DNA of 12,387 nucleotides from Chitinophagaceae bacterium (GCA_947468255.1 CANIMM010000064.1:1-12387); one strand, 5' to 3'; positions 1 to 8,677 are shown, counted from the stretch's first letter. Made by a program: numbers and translations. The notes: generated by a model not told the origin, from the letters alone.

Positions 1-608
1 CAAATAAATCAAATGGCTGTAGCAATACAGATCAGGTAATCATTACTGTGGACAATATAGCTCCTATATTAGCTATAACCAATCCCGCTTCTCCTTGTTA
101 TCCAGGAACTGTAAATTTAACATCTGATTCAGTATCTATAGGAAGTACACTTCCCGCTATTACAACACTTTCCTATTGGACGAATAAGGAAACTAATAAT
201 GCAGTAATAGACCCTACTGCCGTCATTGCTGGAAATTATTGGATTAAGGCAACCACAGAAAAAAATGGTTGTATCGATACAAAAGCTGTAACAGTAGCGC
301 TTAATATTTGTACTAAGCCAGTTAATCCTACCCCAGCAGAATGTACAAACCTAATTATGTCTGTATTTCCAAACCCTTACAGCGATGAAGTGAAATTCAG
401 AATCATATCACCTCAATCAGGAGAAGGCTTACTAGAAGTATTTGATTTTATAGGCAGAAAACTAGATCAAGTAAACCTGAATGATATTCAGAAATGCATA
501 ACCAAAACTTTCAACTACAATACATTTCCATTTCACCATATGCCCGTAGTATATAAGTTTACAATCGGCAACTATACAATGGTGGGAAGATTGATTCCTG
601 GTAAATAA
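1..608 (+). CDS. C-terminal part of a secreted T9SS cargo protein (5' end outside the window)
   Basis: The frame is open from base 3 with no stop, so the gene begins upstream of the window; the GTG at 48 is only an internal valine. The 201 visible residues hold an Ig-like module (about 17-100, with cysteines and a YWIKATTEKNGC stretch typical of Bacteroidota surface proteins), a short Pro/Cys linker, then a T9SS type A sorting domain from about residue 115. That domain shows the usual order: FPNPYSDEV, then LLEVFDFIGRKL, then a final strand YKFTIGNYTMVGRLIPGK. Known for the family: this tail directs transport across the outer membrane by the PorV/PorU T9SS machinery and is often cleaved. Inference: a cell-surface or secreted protein, possibly an adhesin or an enzyme whose catalytic part lies outside the window. 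The gene converges on the next one and shares its terminator. Confidence 0.85.
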   Translation, partial: NKSNGCSNTDQVIITVDNIAPILAITNPASPCYPGTVNLTSDSVSIGSTLPAITTLSYWTNKETNNAVIDPTAVIAGNYWIKATTEKNGCIDTKAVTVALNICTKPVNPTPAECTNLIMSVFPNPYSDEVKFRIISPQSGEGLLEVFDFIGRKLDQVNLNDIQKCITKTFNYNTFPFHHMPVVYKFTIGNYTMVGRLIPGK

Positions 609-626
609 AACATCACAATAAGTAAT

Positions 627-669
627 AAAAATCAAAGCCTTTCCAAATATTGGAAAGGCTTTGATTTTT
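627..669. terminator. Bidirectional Rho-independent terminator
   Basis: Two perfectly complementary 20-base arms (627-646 and 650-669) flank a 3-base ATA loop. The GC-richer core (AAAGCCTTTCC / GGAAAGGCTTT) is bordered by an A-run on the left and a T-run on the right, so each strand's transcript ends in U residues. It starts 18 bases after the stop of the plus-strand gene and lies 57 bases past the stop of the minus-strand gene, so it can serve both convergent genes. Confidence 0.9.
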
Positions 670-725
670 ATAGGAGAAAATAATTTAACCTTTTTTAAAT
701 CGAATTTTAAAAGCAAATATTGAAA

Positions 726-3700
726 TTATAATATAATCACTTTGATAATTGTTAATTCTTTATTTGGAGAGGTGATTTCCAATTGATAGATACCTGAAAC
801 CAGTTTACCTACTGAATTTATTTTTTCCAACGAACTACCTACCGCATGATTGATGTACTTATTAATAATTGTTTGGCCGGCACTATTGATCAACCGTACT
901 TTGAAATTCCCAGCTGGCAAATTTTTAAAAAATAATAAGATTGCTCCGTCCCCTACTGGATTTGATTGCAAGTAGATTCCTGAATTAGATTCATCCTTTT
1001 TTACCAGAACAATGGAGCTATATTTGAAATTCCCCAAAGCGGCAACAATTCGAATACGATAAAAATTATTTCCTGCAAAAGGATTCATATCACGCCAACT
1101 GTAGGTACCATTATCTTGATTTATCCTTTTAGCTAAACAGGTATATACCTTAGTAAAATGAATACCATCGGCACTTTTTTCAACTTCGTATTTGCTGATA
1201 TTACCCTTTATTTCTCCGGTCCATTCTACCAGAATATGGTTATTAATTCTGAATGCTTTCACAATACTATCTTCCCCATTTAAAAGAAAATTTTCTTTCA
1301 AATTAAAAACGATTCGAAAACGATTCAAAGCAAGGCTAAGAGAATCGGTATTAACAGTAAAAGGATAAGTAGAAATTCCAGTCAAACTGACTGGATGTTT
1401 TTTTGCCAAATATTCATCTTCCAAAAATGCATTAAAAGAAGAATCCATATTAATAGGAGAAAATGTAAACTGGTAATTGCGTGGAGTAGTTCGACTGAGT
1501 TGAAAAAAAATTGTATCTTTCAATCTGATAACAGAACGCCTTTCAACAGCCAATGCTTTTCCATTTCTATTTACATTAAAACTCTCATTTATATTGATCA
1601 GTTTCAAAGCATCTTCCTTATCCACACTATCACTGAAAAGATTATTAAATTCCAGTAACGTACCATCAGCCAATCTAAAACTAGCCTCTTCCATTTGCAT
1701 CTGTAATTGAACAGCGAGCGTACTTACTTGATCAGCAATACCAAGTGGCTTGAAAATAGCACCATTATCGAAATTGGCCTTGCATCCTTCATCAAATTGC
1801 AATATCGCCGGTGAACTGGAAATCCTTTCTACCATAAAGGCCTGTCCACTTTGAATAAAATTTCGTTGAGAAGAAGCTCCAAAGGGAGCTTTGGGGAAAT
1901 AATTACCCGGAGAAGAAAAATCATCCATAACCACGAAACCGCCTACCCTATTAAGATTAGGATCCCAAACATAAAAACGCCTTGCATATACATTATTAGA
2001 TTTATTGATCAAATTAAAATCAATCGGAGATGCGTATGGATTACCAACCAATTCAATATCATTGTTAACGGCAATATGTTGAGGGCCTAACTGCAACTTA
2101 CCACGGCTGCTCAGAGTGGTAGCACTACTATTGGCAGTATTGGTTAATACAGGATTGCGATCTCCTCTTACAAACAAAAAATACGCAGTATTGTCTGCCA
2201 AATTATCGTCGGCTGAACCCACTTGTAAAGACAATGGAAACTTGGTATTGGAAATATTAGTATAGGCCTTGTTGATAAATCTTTTCAATGAATAATTATT
2301 GGTAGGCGTATAATCCAATCCATTAGTTGCCGACACCGGTCCTGTTATCAAGGTACCGCTACCTGCATTTCCAGAAATAGCCGTTGGGTCATAAGATGCA
2401 CCATCCAATTGCCAGTTTTCAAAAATCGTACCTGTTTGTGTAACTGGAGCTGTTACCATACGCCAAGCCCTTTTGGTAAGCGGATTGGCATTTGGGAAAT
2501 AGCGTTCTACTACAAATCTTCCTGTTCCATTATAAATGATAGCCGCCGTTGCAGGAATAGAAGCCACGCGCGAAGTATTGATTGCAGTGGATAATAAACG
2601 AATATCGGAATTTGCCAGACTTAATTTACTCGATGATAATAATGAAAGCTCATGAGCCAACGAAATATTACTGTTTACTTGAAGCCCAGCTGAACTTGAA
2701 TTGTTATTGGTAAGGTCATAAAAAATAAAACTAGGTTCAACAGTTGATCCAATCATTTGCGCAGCGGAAGCATTGCTAAAAATAACTGAACCGTTGTTAT
2801 GCCGAAAAATACTTGCGGTATTTTTTAATAAATTACCATTAACGGTCAATTTACCATTGGGAGCTGTTTTATTTCCAGTACCCGATAAATGAAGATTGCC
2901 GTAAACAAGTCCATTGGCATTGGATATTGTTTGATCACCAGCTTTGGTGTAATGCACATTACTACTTGGTATTCCAGCAGCTAATGAAACCGATGATATA
3001 TTGGAATGGATCGATGAATTATCTGTTAGGGTGGAAGTAAAACCGTTGAACCCTTTGCTATTGCCACAAAGAAAAGTCCCGTTATTTTCTACTGTTACAG
3101 TTTGCCCACTGGTATTATCTAAAGCCTTTATAGAATTATCATTGATTGTAAAAACGCCCCCTGATATTACCTTGAATGTGCCGTTGCTGTTTAAAATAAT
3201 ATTTCCATTAGAATTGCCTACATATAAACCTGATACTTCAATATTTTGATAGGCCCTGCTTCGAATCGTTTGCCCGCTAATGCTATTACAAGCAAATTCT
3301 ATCACGCCACCAGTGAGCTGATAATCACCGGACATATGTGGCTGTGGATTATTGGTGCCATTCAATTTAAATCTACCACCATCCATGGTAAGATTGGTAC
3401 TCGTATCACCAAAACTATTATTCTGCGCATCTACAAACGCAGTTCCAGTGATATACACAGTGCCGGCTGGATTAAAACCACTCGCCAATATTTTGATACC
3501 GCTTCCAGAAAAACTAATATTTCGGTAATCGTTTCTGGCAGTAACCACCTGCGAATTTCCGTTGGCCAAACCATAATCAATAATACAGCCCGGATTCAAC
3601 ATTGGAGCAATACCTGGAATAGCACCATTGCTTCCCGTAAAATTATCCTTGTCGCGATTGATGAATTTTCCATCGATAACAATTGAAGGAGTCCCCCCAG

Positions 3701-5564
3701 CACTGGTGATTTGGCTTTCGCCGCCATTATCAAAAACGGCTCCCTTTTCAACCAACAAATTTCCAGCCAGCACCAGATTATTGGCACCGTTCATGGCTAG
3801 GAATCTTGTACCGCCAACCGTTACATTATTAAGACCGATACTAAGATTGTTGGTCGGTAGAATAACGGTTCCACCAGTATTGCCCTTAACAGTTAGATTT
3901 GAGCTGGACCCGTTAATGGCATTCCCTGACAGATAACCGCCGCTGCTTTCAAGCGATGCACCATCCAGCTCAAGCAATGCACCAGAACCGATTGTAAATT
4001 TACCAGCACTAAGAACCAGTTTACCCCGAACGGTTCTTGCAAATGGCAGGGTGAGTCCAGCGTTGTTATCGCAGGTAACTGTGAAAGGCCCATTGGTATT
4101 GGGGAACTCAATTGAGCTGGCAATTTTTGAATTGGTACCCGAATATTTTAATTCCCCCAACGGACCGTACACAATTTTTCCGGTACCGATTATCGAAATG
4201 GAAGCCGTCTGGAAATAGTCGAATGTTCCATTAATAGTAAGTGATACCCCATCATCAATTTGTAAATTTCCGTTTACTAAACTCAAATCATTGAGGGTTT
4301 GGTTGGAGCTTACCATCAGCTTACCGCCATTTATCATCACATTATTAGAAACGGGCAGCGTATTACCTCCCAGGCGATTTAACTGAAGGACACCTCCTGC
4401 GGCATCAATAAAAGTGGTGCCAGTGTAGGTATTGGCATTGGAAAGTATCAGCAACCCGGCACCTGATTTGGCAAAACTACCCGAAACTGTTTTATCGGCA
4501 ATCACCCCTGTAATGGTAAGTGTATCAGTTGAAGCAACTACGATCCCCGTACCCACTGAATTGCCCAATTGAATGGCATGCAAAAGAGAGAAACTGGATT
4601 TAGAGAGCAGCTTGCCTCCATCCAATAGGAGGATGTTGGCGGCATTACCTAAACTGCCATCTGATGCAAACCTTACTTTTCCACCCAAAACATTAATGGG
4701 TCCACTAAATGTATTATTGGCATGTGCGATTTCAAAAATTCCATTGCCATTTGCATTAGCAGTTAAACTTAATCCTGTGGCACCGATGTTGGAAATAGGG
4801 CCGCCGAAAATGATTGTACCGGAATTACCCAGTGTAAGGGTACGATTGACTGCTCCCAAAAAAATACTGTCCTTAAATGTTAACCCGGCAGTCCCATTTG
4901 CTAAGCCTGCAATATCACCCCACTGGATATTACCTCCGATTATAATACCTCCCGTATATTTTCCCGAAAGATCAAGGGATAAAGATGAAGCGATTGTTCC
5001 TCCATTGAGTGAGAGTCTGTAGCCACCCATAGCATTCACTCCTCCAGCGATAAATGTGCCTTCGCTCAAGGTAAAACCGCCGGTATAGTTGGAACCTCCA
5101 CTCATTGCCAACACTCCGCTACCTAATTTATTGAACCCGGTACCTACAGCCCCAGAAGTTGTCTGTGACATATTGAAGGTTATGCCTGTGGCCACGTTAA
5201 TAGGTATTACAGCCCCACCTGTTCCCAATGTACCCGTGTTAATCCAATTGAGGTTGGCCGAAACATTGATACCACTAACATCCAGCGTAGCGCCCGTTAT
5301 ATTGGCAGCATTGGCAAAATGGAGAATTGCTCCGCCAGTAGAATTAAGCAAAGAGCTATAGGGGCCTGATGGATTGGCGCTCCAAACAGCCCCATTCAAA
5401 GCCCCGGAAATTCCGAAATAATTATTGGTTTGGGGCAATGCTTTTACTTGAACAAAAACACTCAATCCGATAATGAGTAGAAAATTTTTTTTCACTACAG
5501 ATAGGGAAATTCCGGCGGTGCAACTCCGATTATTAATGGAGTTAGAAGAAGGGTTTTTAATCAT
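726..5564 (-). CDS. Large secreted beta-helical protein with autotransporter-associated (PATR) repeats and a T9SS type A sorting domain
   Basis: This is a 1,612-residue protein. A Sec signal peptide is visible (about 1-42: VVKK then FLLIIGLSVFVQVKA, with possible cleavage after VKA). The n-region is long, so translation could begin slightly downstream. Residues about 45-1000 are rich in G, N, S and T with short alternating strands, as in a right-handed beta-helix. Two clear autotransporter-associated repeats are at about 139-175 (FNKLGSGVLAMSGGSNYTGG) and 359-397 (FAKSGAGLLILSNANTYTG), with a weaker one at about 262-300. Residues about 1016-1045 (FVVERYFPN, then RAWRMVTAPV) match a module common in Bacteroidota surface proteins. 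A fibronectin-like segment (about 1433-1525) leads into a T9SS sorting domain from 1526 (LQSNPVGDGA, FKVRLINSAGQTI, SGIYQLEI). No outer-membrane barrel is seen. Likely role: surface adhesin or matrix component (inference). No enzymatic motif was recognised. It appears to be transcribed alone. Confidence 0.88.
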   Translation of the reverse strand: MIKNPSSNSINNRSCTAGISLSVVKKNFLLIIGLSVFVQVKALPQTNNYFGISGALNGAVWSANPSGPYSSLLNSTGGAILHFANAANITGATLDVSGINVSANLNWINTGTLGTGGAVIPINVATGITFNMSQTTSGAVGTGFNKLGSGVLAMSGGSNYTGGFTLSEGTFIAGGVNAMGGYRLSLNGGTIASSLSLDLSGKYTGGIIIGGNIQWGDIAGLANGTAGLTFKDSIFLGAVNRTLTLGNSGTIIFGGPISNIGATGLSLTANANGNGIFEIAHANNTFSGPINVLGGKVRFASDGSLGNAANILLLDGGKLLSKSSFSLLHAIQLGNSVGTGIVVASTDTLTITGVIADKTVSGSFAKSGAGLLILSNANTYTGTTFIDAAGGVLQLNRLGGNTLPVSNNVMINGGKLMVSSNQTLNDLSLVNGNLQIDDGVSLTINGTFDYFQTASISIIGTGKIVYGPLGELKYSGTNSKIASSIEFPNTNGPFTVTCDNNAGLTLPFARTVRGKLVLSAGKFTIGSGALLELDGASLESSGGYLSGNAINGSSSNLTVKGNTGGTVILPTNNLSIGLNNVTVGGTRFLAMNGANNLVLAGNLLVEKGAVFDNGGESQITSAGGTPSIVIDGKFINRDKDNFTGSNGAIPGIAPMLNPGCIIDYGLANGNSQVVTARNDYRNISFSGSGIKILASGFNPAGTVYITGTAFVDAQNNSFGDTSTNLTMDGGRFKLNGTNNPQPHMSGDYQLTGGVIEFACNSISGQTIRSRAYQNIEVSGLYVGNSNGNIILNSNGTFKVISGGVFTINDNSIKALDNTSGQTVTVENNGTFLCGNSKGFNGFTSTLTDNSSIHSNISSVSLAAGIPSSNVHYTKAGDQTISNANGLVYGNLHLSGTGNKTAPNGKLTVNGNLLKNTASIFRHNNGSVIFSNASAAQMIGSTVEPSFIFYDLTNNNSSSAGLQVNSNISLAHELSLLSSSKLSLANSDIRLLSTAINTSRVASIPATAAIIYNGTGRFVVERYFPNANPLTKRAWRMVTAPVTQTGTIFENWQLDGASYDPTAISGNAGSGTLITGPVSATNGLDYTPTNNYSLKRFINKAYTNISNTKFPLSLQVGSADDNLADNTAYFLFVRGDRNPVLTNTANSSATTLSSRGKLQLGPQHIAVNNDIELVGNPYASPIDFNLINKSNNVYARRFYVWDPNLNRVGGFVVMDDFSSPGNYFPKAPFGASSQRNFIQSGQAFMVERISSSPAILQFDEGCKANFDNGAIFKPLGIADQVSTLAVQLQMQMEEASFRLADGTLLEFNNLFSDSVDKEDALKLININESFNVNRNGKALAVERRSVIRLKDTIFFQLSRTTPRNYQFTFSPINMDSSFNAFLEDEYLAKKHPVSLTGISTYPFTVNTDSLSLALNRFRIVFNLKENFLLNGEDSIVKAFRINNHILVEWTGEIKGNISKYEVEKSADGIHFTKVYTCLAKRINQDNGTYSWRDMNPFAGNNFYRIRIVAALGNFKYSSIVLVKKDESNSGIYLQSNPVGDGAILLFFKNLPAGNFKVRLINSAGQTIINKYINHAVGSSLEKINSVGKLVSGIYQLEITSPNKELTIIKVIIL

Positions 5565-5647
5565 CTTGCTGCGTTTAGTTATTAATAAACCTGCCAGATA
5601 AAAAATATTCTATCAATAACAGGGTATCAAAGCGGCTTCGCAGCAAG
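5565..5647. repeat. Perfect 9-bp inverted repeat flanking the candidate promoter
   Basis: CTTGCTGCG lies at 5565-5573, directly next to the start codon of the minus-strand gene. Its exact reverse complement CGCAGCAAG lies at 5639-5647. The arms are 65 bases apart with the candidate promoter between them. Neither arm extends further. It could be a split operator, or an RNA stem in read-through transcripts from the upstream gene, but chance is not excluded. Confidence 0.35.
5600..5631 (-). promoter_or_regulatory. Candidate Bacteroidota promoter for the 1,612-residue T9SS protein
   Basis: On the minus strand a TTTG (-33-like, 5628-5631) is followed after 20 bases by TATTTTTT (5600-5607), which matches the TAnnTTTG -7 consensus at all but the last position. 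Transcription would start near 5594, leaving a leader of about 30 bases before the ATG at 5564. The region is AT-rich, so a chance match is possible. Confidence 0.35.
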
Positions 5648-5667
5648 CGGCAATCAACAGAAAGCGG
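5630..5667 (-). repeat. Three direct copies of CCGCTT upstream of the candidate promoter
   Basis: The minus-strand hexamer CCGCTT (plus strand AAGCGG) occurs at 5630-5635, 5645-5650 and 5662-5667, at intervals of 15 and 17 bases. The copies overlap and extend upstream of the -33-like element. The surrounding intergenic DNA is AT-rich, which makes the GC-rich hexamers stand out. They may be regulator-binding half-sites; this is inference. Confidence 0.35.
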
Positions 5668-5786
5668 ATTTTAATAAAGATATAAAATTATGTAAATGGG
5701 TGGTAGTGATATTTTATAGAATCGTATTTTTCTGAAGACATGCGATATTTATTTATTTTTTTTCGCAGATTTTTGCTGATTTTTTA

Positions 5787-7625
5787 TTACTCCACTCCGT
5801 ACAAGCTTCCCCCCTTCTCAAATAGATAATTTATTTTACTATTGGTAACAGGATCTACTGCGACTACTGGAGCATGGTGAGGTTTAGTTCGGGCATCAAT
5901 TACCAATGGCCCTTTACAGCCCCAATGTTTATTTTGGTAAAAAGCACCGATACCTTGTATATCATGGGAGGGATTACTACGGGTAAAACTGACCCATAAA
6001 AAATTACCGATATTTTCGCTTACAAAATTGGCGTCATCACAAATAACAATTAATGGAACAGCATCGAGAGAGCTAAGATGATTATTTAACTGTCCATCCA
6101 GCTTAGTGAATTCAGCTTTTGTTGCAGTATAATTACTAAAGGCCGAAGCCTCTATGGCTATAACCCCAGGTATCACCAACCTAGGATTTTGGAAACCCTG
6201 TAACTCCTGCAAACATGGTGGCACCGATAACGCTAATTCCCTTTGAATGGATCCATATGCTGCTAACACTACCTTGCTGCCACTATTGATGGAAGTCCCG
6301 GAATAATCAAGGGTATCCATCGTGGTATTGGTGTAAAAATGAATGTCTCTGCTTAGGTTAATCCTTTGCAGAAAATAGGAAAGATAATCCGGTATATTAT
6401 ACACACTGAGCTGGTTGGTTTCGTCAGCTGTAATAAATAAAAATTTTGCTAAACTCAATTGCCCTGTACCCAAAATATGGTTGGCAATGGTGAGTATTTC
6501 GGCAGGTTGCTGCAGGGGTGCATAAGGAGTATACCGCTCACTCCCAATTGCCAACAACAAAGGATGAACGCCGGCAGCATCGACGGCGTGAATTTCCCGT
6601 AAACCGGGTATTTCCATCTGCACTGCAGCACCCGTCATTTCGTGAATCAAATGTCCAAAACTGGTATCTTCCTGTGGTGGTCGGCCTACCACCGTAAAAG
6701 GCCAGATTGCATTTTTTTTAGCAAATACTTTATGCACTTTTAGCAAGGGAAAATTATGCTGCAGACTATAATAACCTAGGTGATCACCAAAAGGCCCTTC
6801 CGGCTTGTTATCTTCGGGATAAACATCTCCTGTAATGACAAAATCAGCATCCGTACTGATGCAATAGCCATCCACATAAGTGAACCGGAATCTGCGATTT
6901 CCCAATACCCCTGCAAAAGTCATTTCACTAATACCTTCGGGCAGCGGCATTACGGCGCTTACACTATGGGCCGGTGGCCCCCCAACAAAGATGCTCACCC
7001 GAAGTGGAAGCCCTTTTTTATTGGCCTTAGTCTGGTGTACACCAATACCGCGGTGAAGTTGGTAATGCAACCCAATTTCTTTGTTGGGCACATATTCATT
7101 TCCCGTCAATTGTATGCGATACATTCCCAGATTAGCTTTCATGATACCCGGCTGATCGATATCTTCGGTATACACCTGTGGAAGGGTCACAAAAGCACCT
7201 CCATCCATGGGCCAATGGTGAATGGGAGGAATGTCTTCAATTTTTATTTCCTCAAATAGAACTGGCTTTTGAAGCGGATTTTTTAATGGCAATGCTTTGA
7301 AGGCAGCAAGGCCTGCGGTAAAATTTTTGATTGGATTTTTTAAAGCCTTTACCGGATTGTTTTTTAAGGCAATCAACTGCTGCACCAAAGGAAGGGTATC
7401 TCTGAAAATAAATTTACTCCTTTCTAGCGTTCCAAATATATTGGATGCCGCCCTGAATTTACTTCCCTTCACATTTTCAAACAACAAAGCAGGGCCCCCA
7501 GCAGCATATACCCGCAAATGAATGGCTGCCATTTCAAGATAAGGGTCCACTTGTTCTTTAACACGAATCAGTTGACCCTTTTTTTCAAGTTCCCTCAAAC
7601 TTTCTTCCAGCGTTTTGTAGGCCAT
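5787..7625 (-). CDS. UbiD-family prenylated-FMN-dependent decarboxylase (possibly menaquinone-pathway)
   Basis: This is a 612-residue UbiD-fold protein. UbiD enzymes use prenylated FMN, made by a UbiX partner not seen here, to decarboxylate aromatic or unsaturated acids. Expected active-site residues are visible. The N165/R170 pair (ANLGMYRIQL) has the same five-residue spacing as N168/R173 in fungal Fdc1. There is a histidine in HRGIGVH (H191) and a glutamate in PLPEGISEM (E230), both likely metal/prFMN-phosphate contacts. EGPFGDHLGYYS (E276, D281) corresponds to the catalytic acid pair, with Asp in the second position. No signal peptide is present, so it is cytoplasmic. Bacteroidota make menaquinone rather than ubiquinone, so a menaquinone-route decarboxylase (futalosine type, MqnL-like) is plausible, but the substrate cannot be read from sequence. 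At about 610 residues it is longer than E. coli UbiD (just under 500), including an insertion at about 85-125. It lies 72 bases downstream of the TIM-barrel gene on the same strand. Confidence 0.88.
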   Translation of the reverse strand: MAYKTLEESLRELEKKGQLIRVKEQVDPYLEMAAIHLRVYAAGGPALLFENVKGSKFRAASNIFGTLERSKFIFRDTLPLVQQLIALKNNPVKALKNPIKNFTAGLAAFKALPLKNPLQKPVLFEEIKIEDIPPIHHWPMDGGAFVTLPQVYTEDIDQPGIMKANLGMYRIQLTGNEYVPNKEIGLHYQLHRGIGVHQTKANKKGLPLRVSIFVGGPPAHSVSAVMPLPEGISEMTFAGVLGNRRFRFTYVDGYCISTDADFVITGDVYPEDNKPEGPFGDHLGYYSLQHNFPLLKVHKVFAKKNAIWPFTVVGRPPQEDTSFGHLIHEMTGAAVQMEIPGLREIHAVDAAGVHPLLLAIGSERYTPYAPLQQPAEILTIANHILGTGQLSLAKFLFITADETNQLSVYNIPDYLSYFLQRINLSRDIHFYTNTTMDTLDYSGTSINSGSKVVLAAYGSIQRELALSVPPCLQELQGFQNPRLVIPGVIAIEASAFSNYTATKAEFTKLDGQLNNHLSSLDAVPLIVICDDANFVSENIGNFLWVSFTRSNPSHDIQGIGAFYQNKHWGCKGPLVIDARTKPHHAPVVAVDPVTNSKINYLFEKGGSLYGVE

Positions 7626-7697
7626 TCTTTAATTTTTCAATGCATAGTTAAAACACATTAGGGGGACAATGGTTGCAGGTATTGAGTAATTCATCTC

Positions 7698-8534
7698 CTA
7701 TTTAATGGATTTTAAGTAGTCCATATTTATTTTCATACTTTCAATCGGCGTATAATTGTATTCCTCTTGTTCAATAAAAAAGTATTTCATTCCAGACTGC
7801 TTGCTATTGTCAAACATTTGTTGAATATTCAGTCCACCTTTACCAAATTCGGTACTATGTTTTTTAACCAAATCCATATCTTTCAAATGCCATAAAGGGA
7901 AACGCTTAGGGTATTTTTTAAAATAGGCTAAAGGATCATTTCCACTGGCTACAACCCAACCAAGGTCTAGCTCCATATTTACTAAGGAAGGATCCGTATT
8001 TTCCAATAATACATCGTATAAGGTTTTACCATCCTGCTTCTCAAATTCAAAATCATGGTTGTGGTAACCAAATTTGATACCTCTTTTCTTACAGTCAGCC
8101 CCAGCCTCATTAAACCGATCTGATACCTTTTTATAATTTTCAATTGTTTGGCCATGAGTAGGCATTGAAGAACAGATGAGGTATTCCTGACCGGATAATT
8201 CCGCTTCTGCCATCGTTTGATTCCATTGATCATTGAGTTGTATATGTCCGCTCCGAATCGTCATTCCTAGATCGGCACAGATTTTTTTCATTTCATCTGG
8301 CTTCAATCCAAAATAAGACCCTTTCTTGCTTGAAGAACATTCAATTTGCTTAATACCGAGGGCAGCCAAATTTTTTAACGTACCTACTGCATCTTCCATC
8401 ATTTCCTTTCTTACAGTATATAACTGAATGCCGGGATTGCTAGTTTTTTTACCCGATATATCAAAAGAAGATAAAAAGGCTGCTCCCAAAGCAAGGGAAC
8501 TGCTATTTTTTATAAACATGCGTCTTGTATACAT
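7698..8534 (-). CDS. Tat-exported sugar phosphate isomerase/epimerase-like TIM-barrel protein
   Basis: The 278-residue protein belongs to the xylose-isomerase-like TIM-barrel family (AP endonuclease 2 fold). An upstream ATG at 8615 is open in frame, but the start at 8534 is preferred because it places a twin-arginine signal at the N-terminus (TRRMFIK, R4-R5, then an SSSLALGAAFLSSF hydrophobic run). Family motifs are IQLYTVRKEM (36-45), GYHNHDFEFE (156-165), MELDLGWVVASGNDPLAYF (187-205), PLWHLKDMD (213-221) and FIEQEEY (253-259). The E/D/H/E residues in the last blocks are the likely divalent-metal ligands. It probably acts on a sugar or polyol in the periplasm; the substrate is unknown. It is followed by the UbiD gene with no clear terminator between, so co-transcription is possible. 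It is divergent from the Dabb gene. Confidence 0.85.
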   Translation of the reverse strand: MYTRRMFIKNSSSLALGAAFLSSFDISGKKTSNPGIQLYTVRKEMMEDAVGTLKNLAALGIKQIECSSSKKGSYFGLKPDEMKKICADLGMTIRSGHIQLNDQWNQTMAEAELSGQEYLICSSMPTHGQTIENYKKVSDRFNEAGADCKKRGIKFGYHNHDFEFEKQDGKTLYDVLLENTDPSLVNMELDLGWVVASGNDPLAYFKKYPKRFPLWHLKDMDLVKKHSTEFGKGGLNIQQMFDNSKQSGMKYFFIEQEEYNYTPIESMKINMDYLKSIK

Positions 8535-8651
8535 AATAATAAATTTTACTAAAAGTAAGCAATAAATGGCTACAATAAACAATTCGGGCAAATTGAGAAA
8601 ATACAGATTAATCACAACCTATTGTTTCTAAATACATCAGTGAGGAATAGC

Positions 8652-8659
8652 TATATTTG
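8652..8659 (+). promoter_or_regulatory. -7 promoter element for the Dabb gene
   Basis: TATATTTG matches the Bacteroidota -7 consensus TAnnTTTG exactly. It is 18 bases upstream of the ATG at 8678, which predicts a leader of roughly 12-15 bases. A TTGTTTC stretch at 8622-8628 is the only -33-like sequence and its spacing is a little long. The element overlaps an in-frame TTG at 8657, which argues against translation starting at that TTG. Confidence 0.5.
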
Positions 8660-8677
8660 TACCCTAAAATTCATCAA

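Noticed and set aside
4573..5361. Plus-strand open frames of 90-149 codons opposite the large T9SS gene
   Set aside because: They are antisense shadows of a repetitive coding sequence, are Pro/Leu-rich without a recognisable domain, and have no promoter. The minus-strand frame has clear domains.
5755..5786. Terminator downstream of the UbiD gene (CAG/CTG near A/T-runs)
   Set aside because: The stem is about 3 bp; the T-rich stretch alone is not enough.
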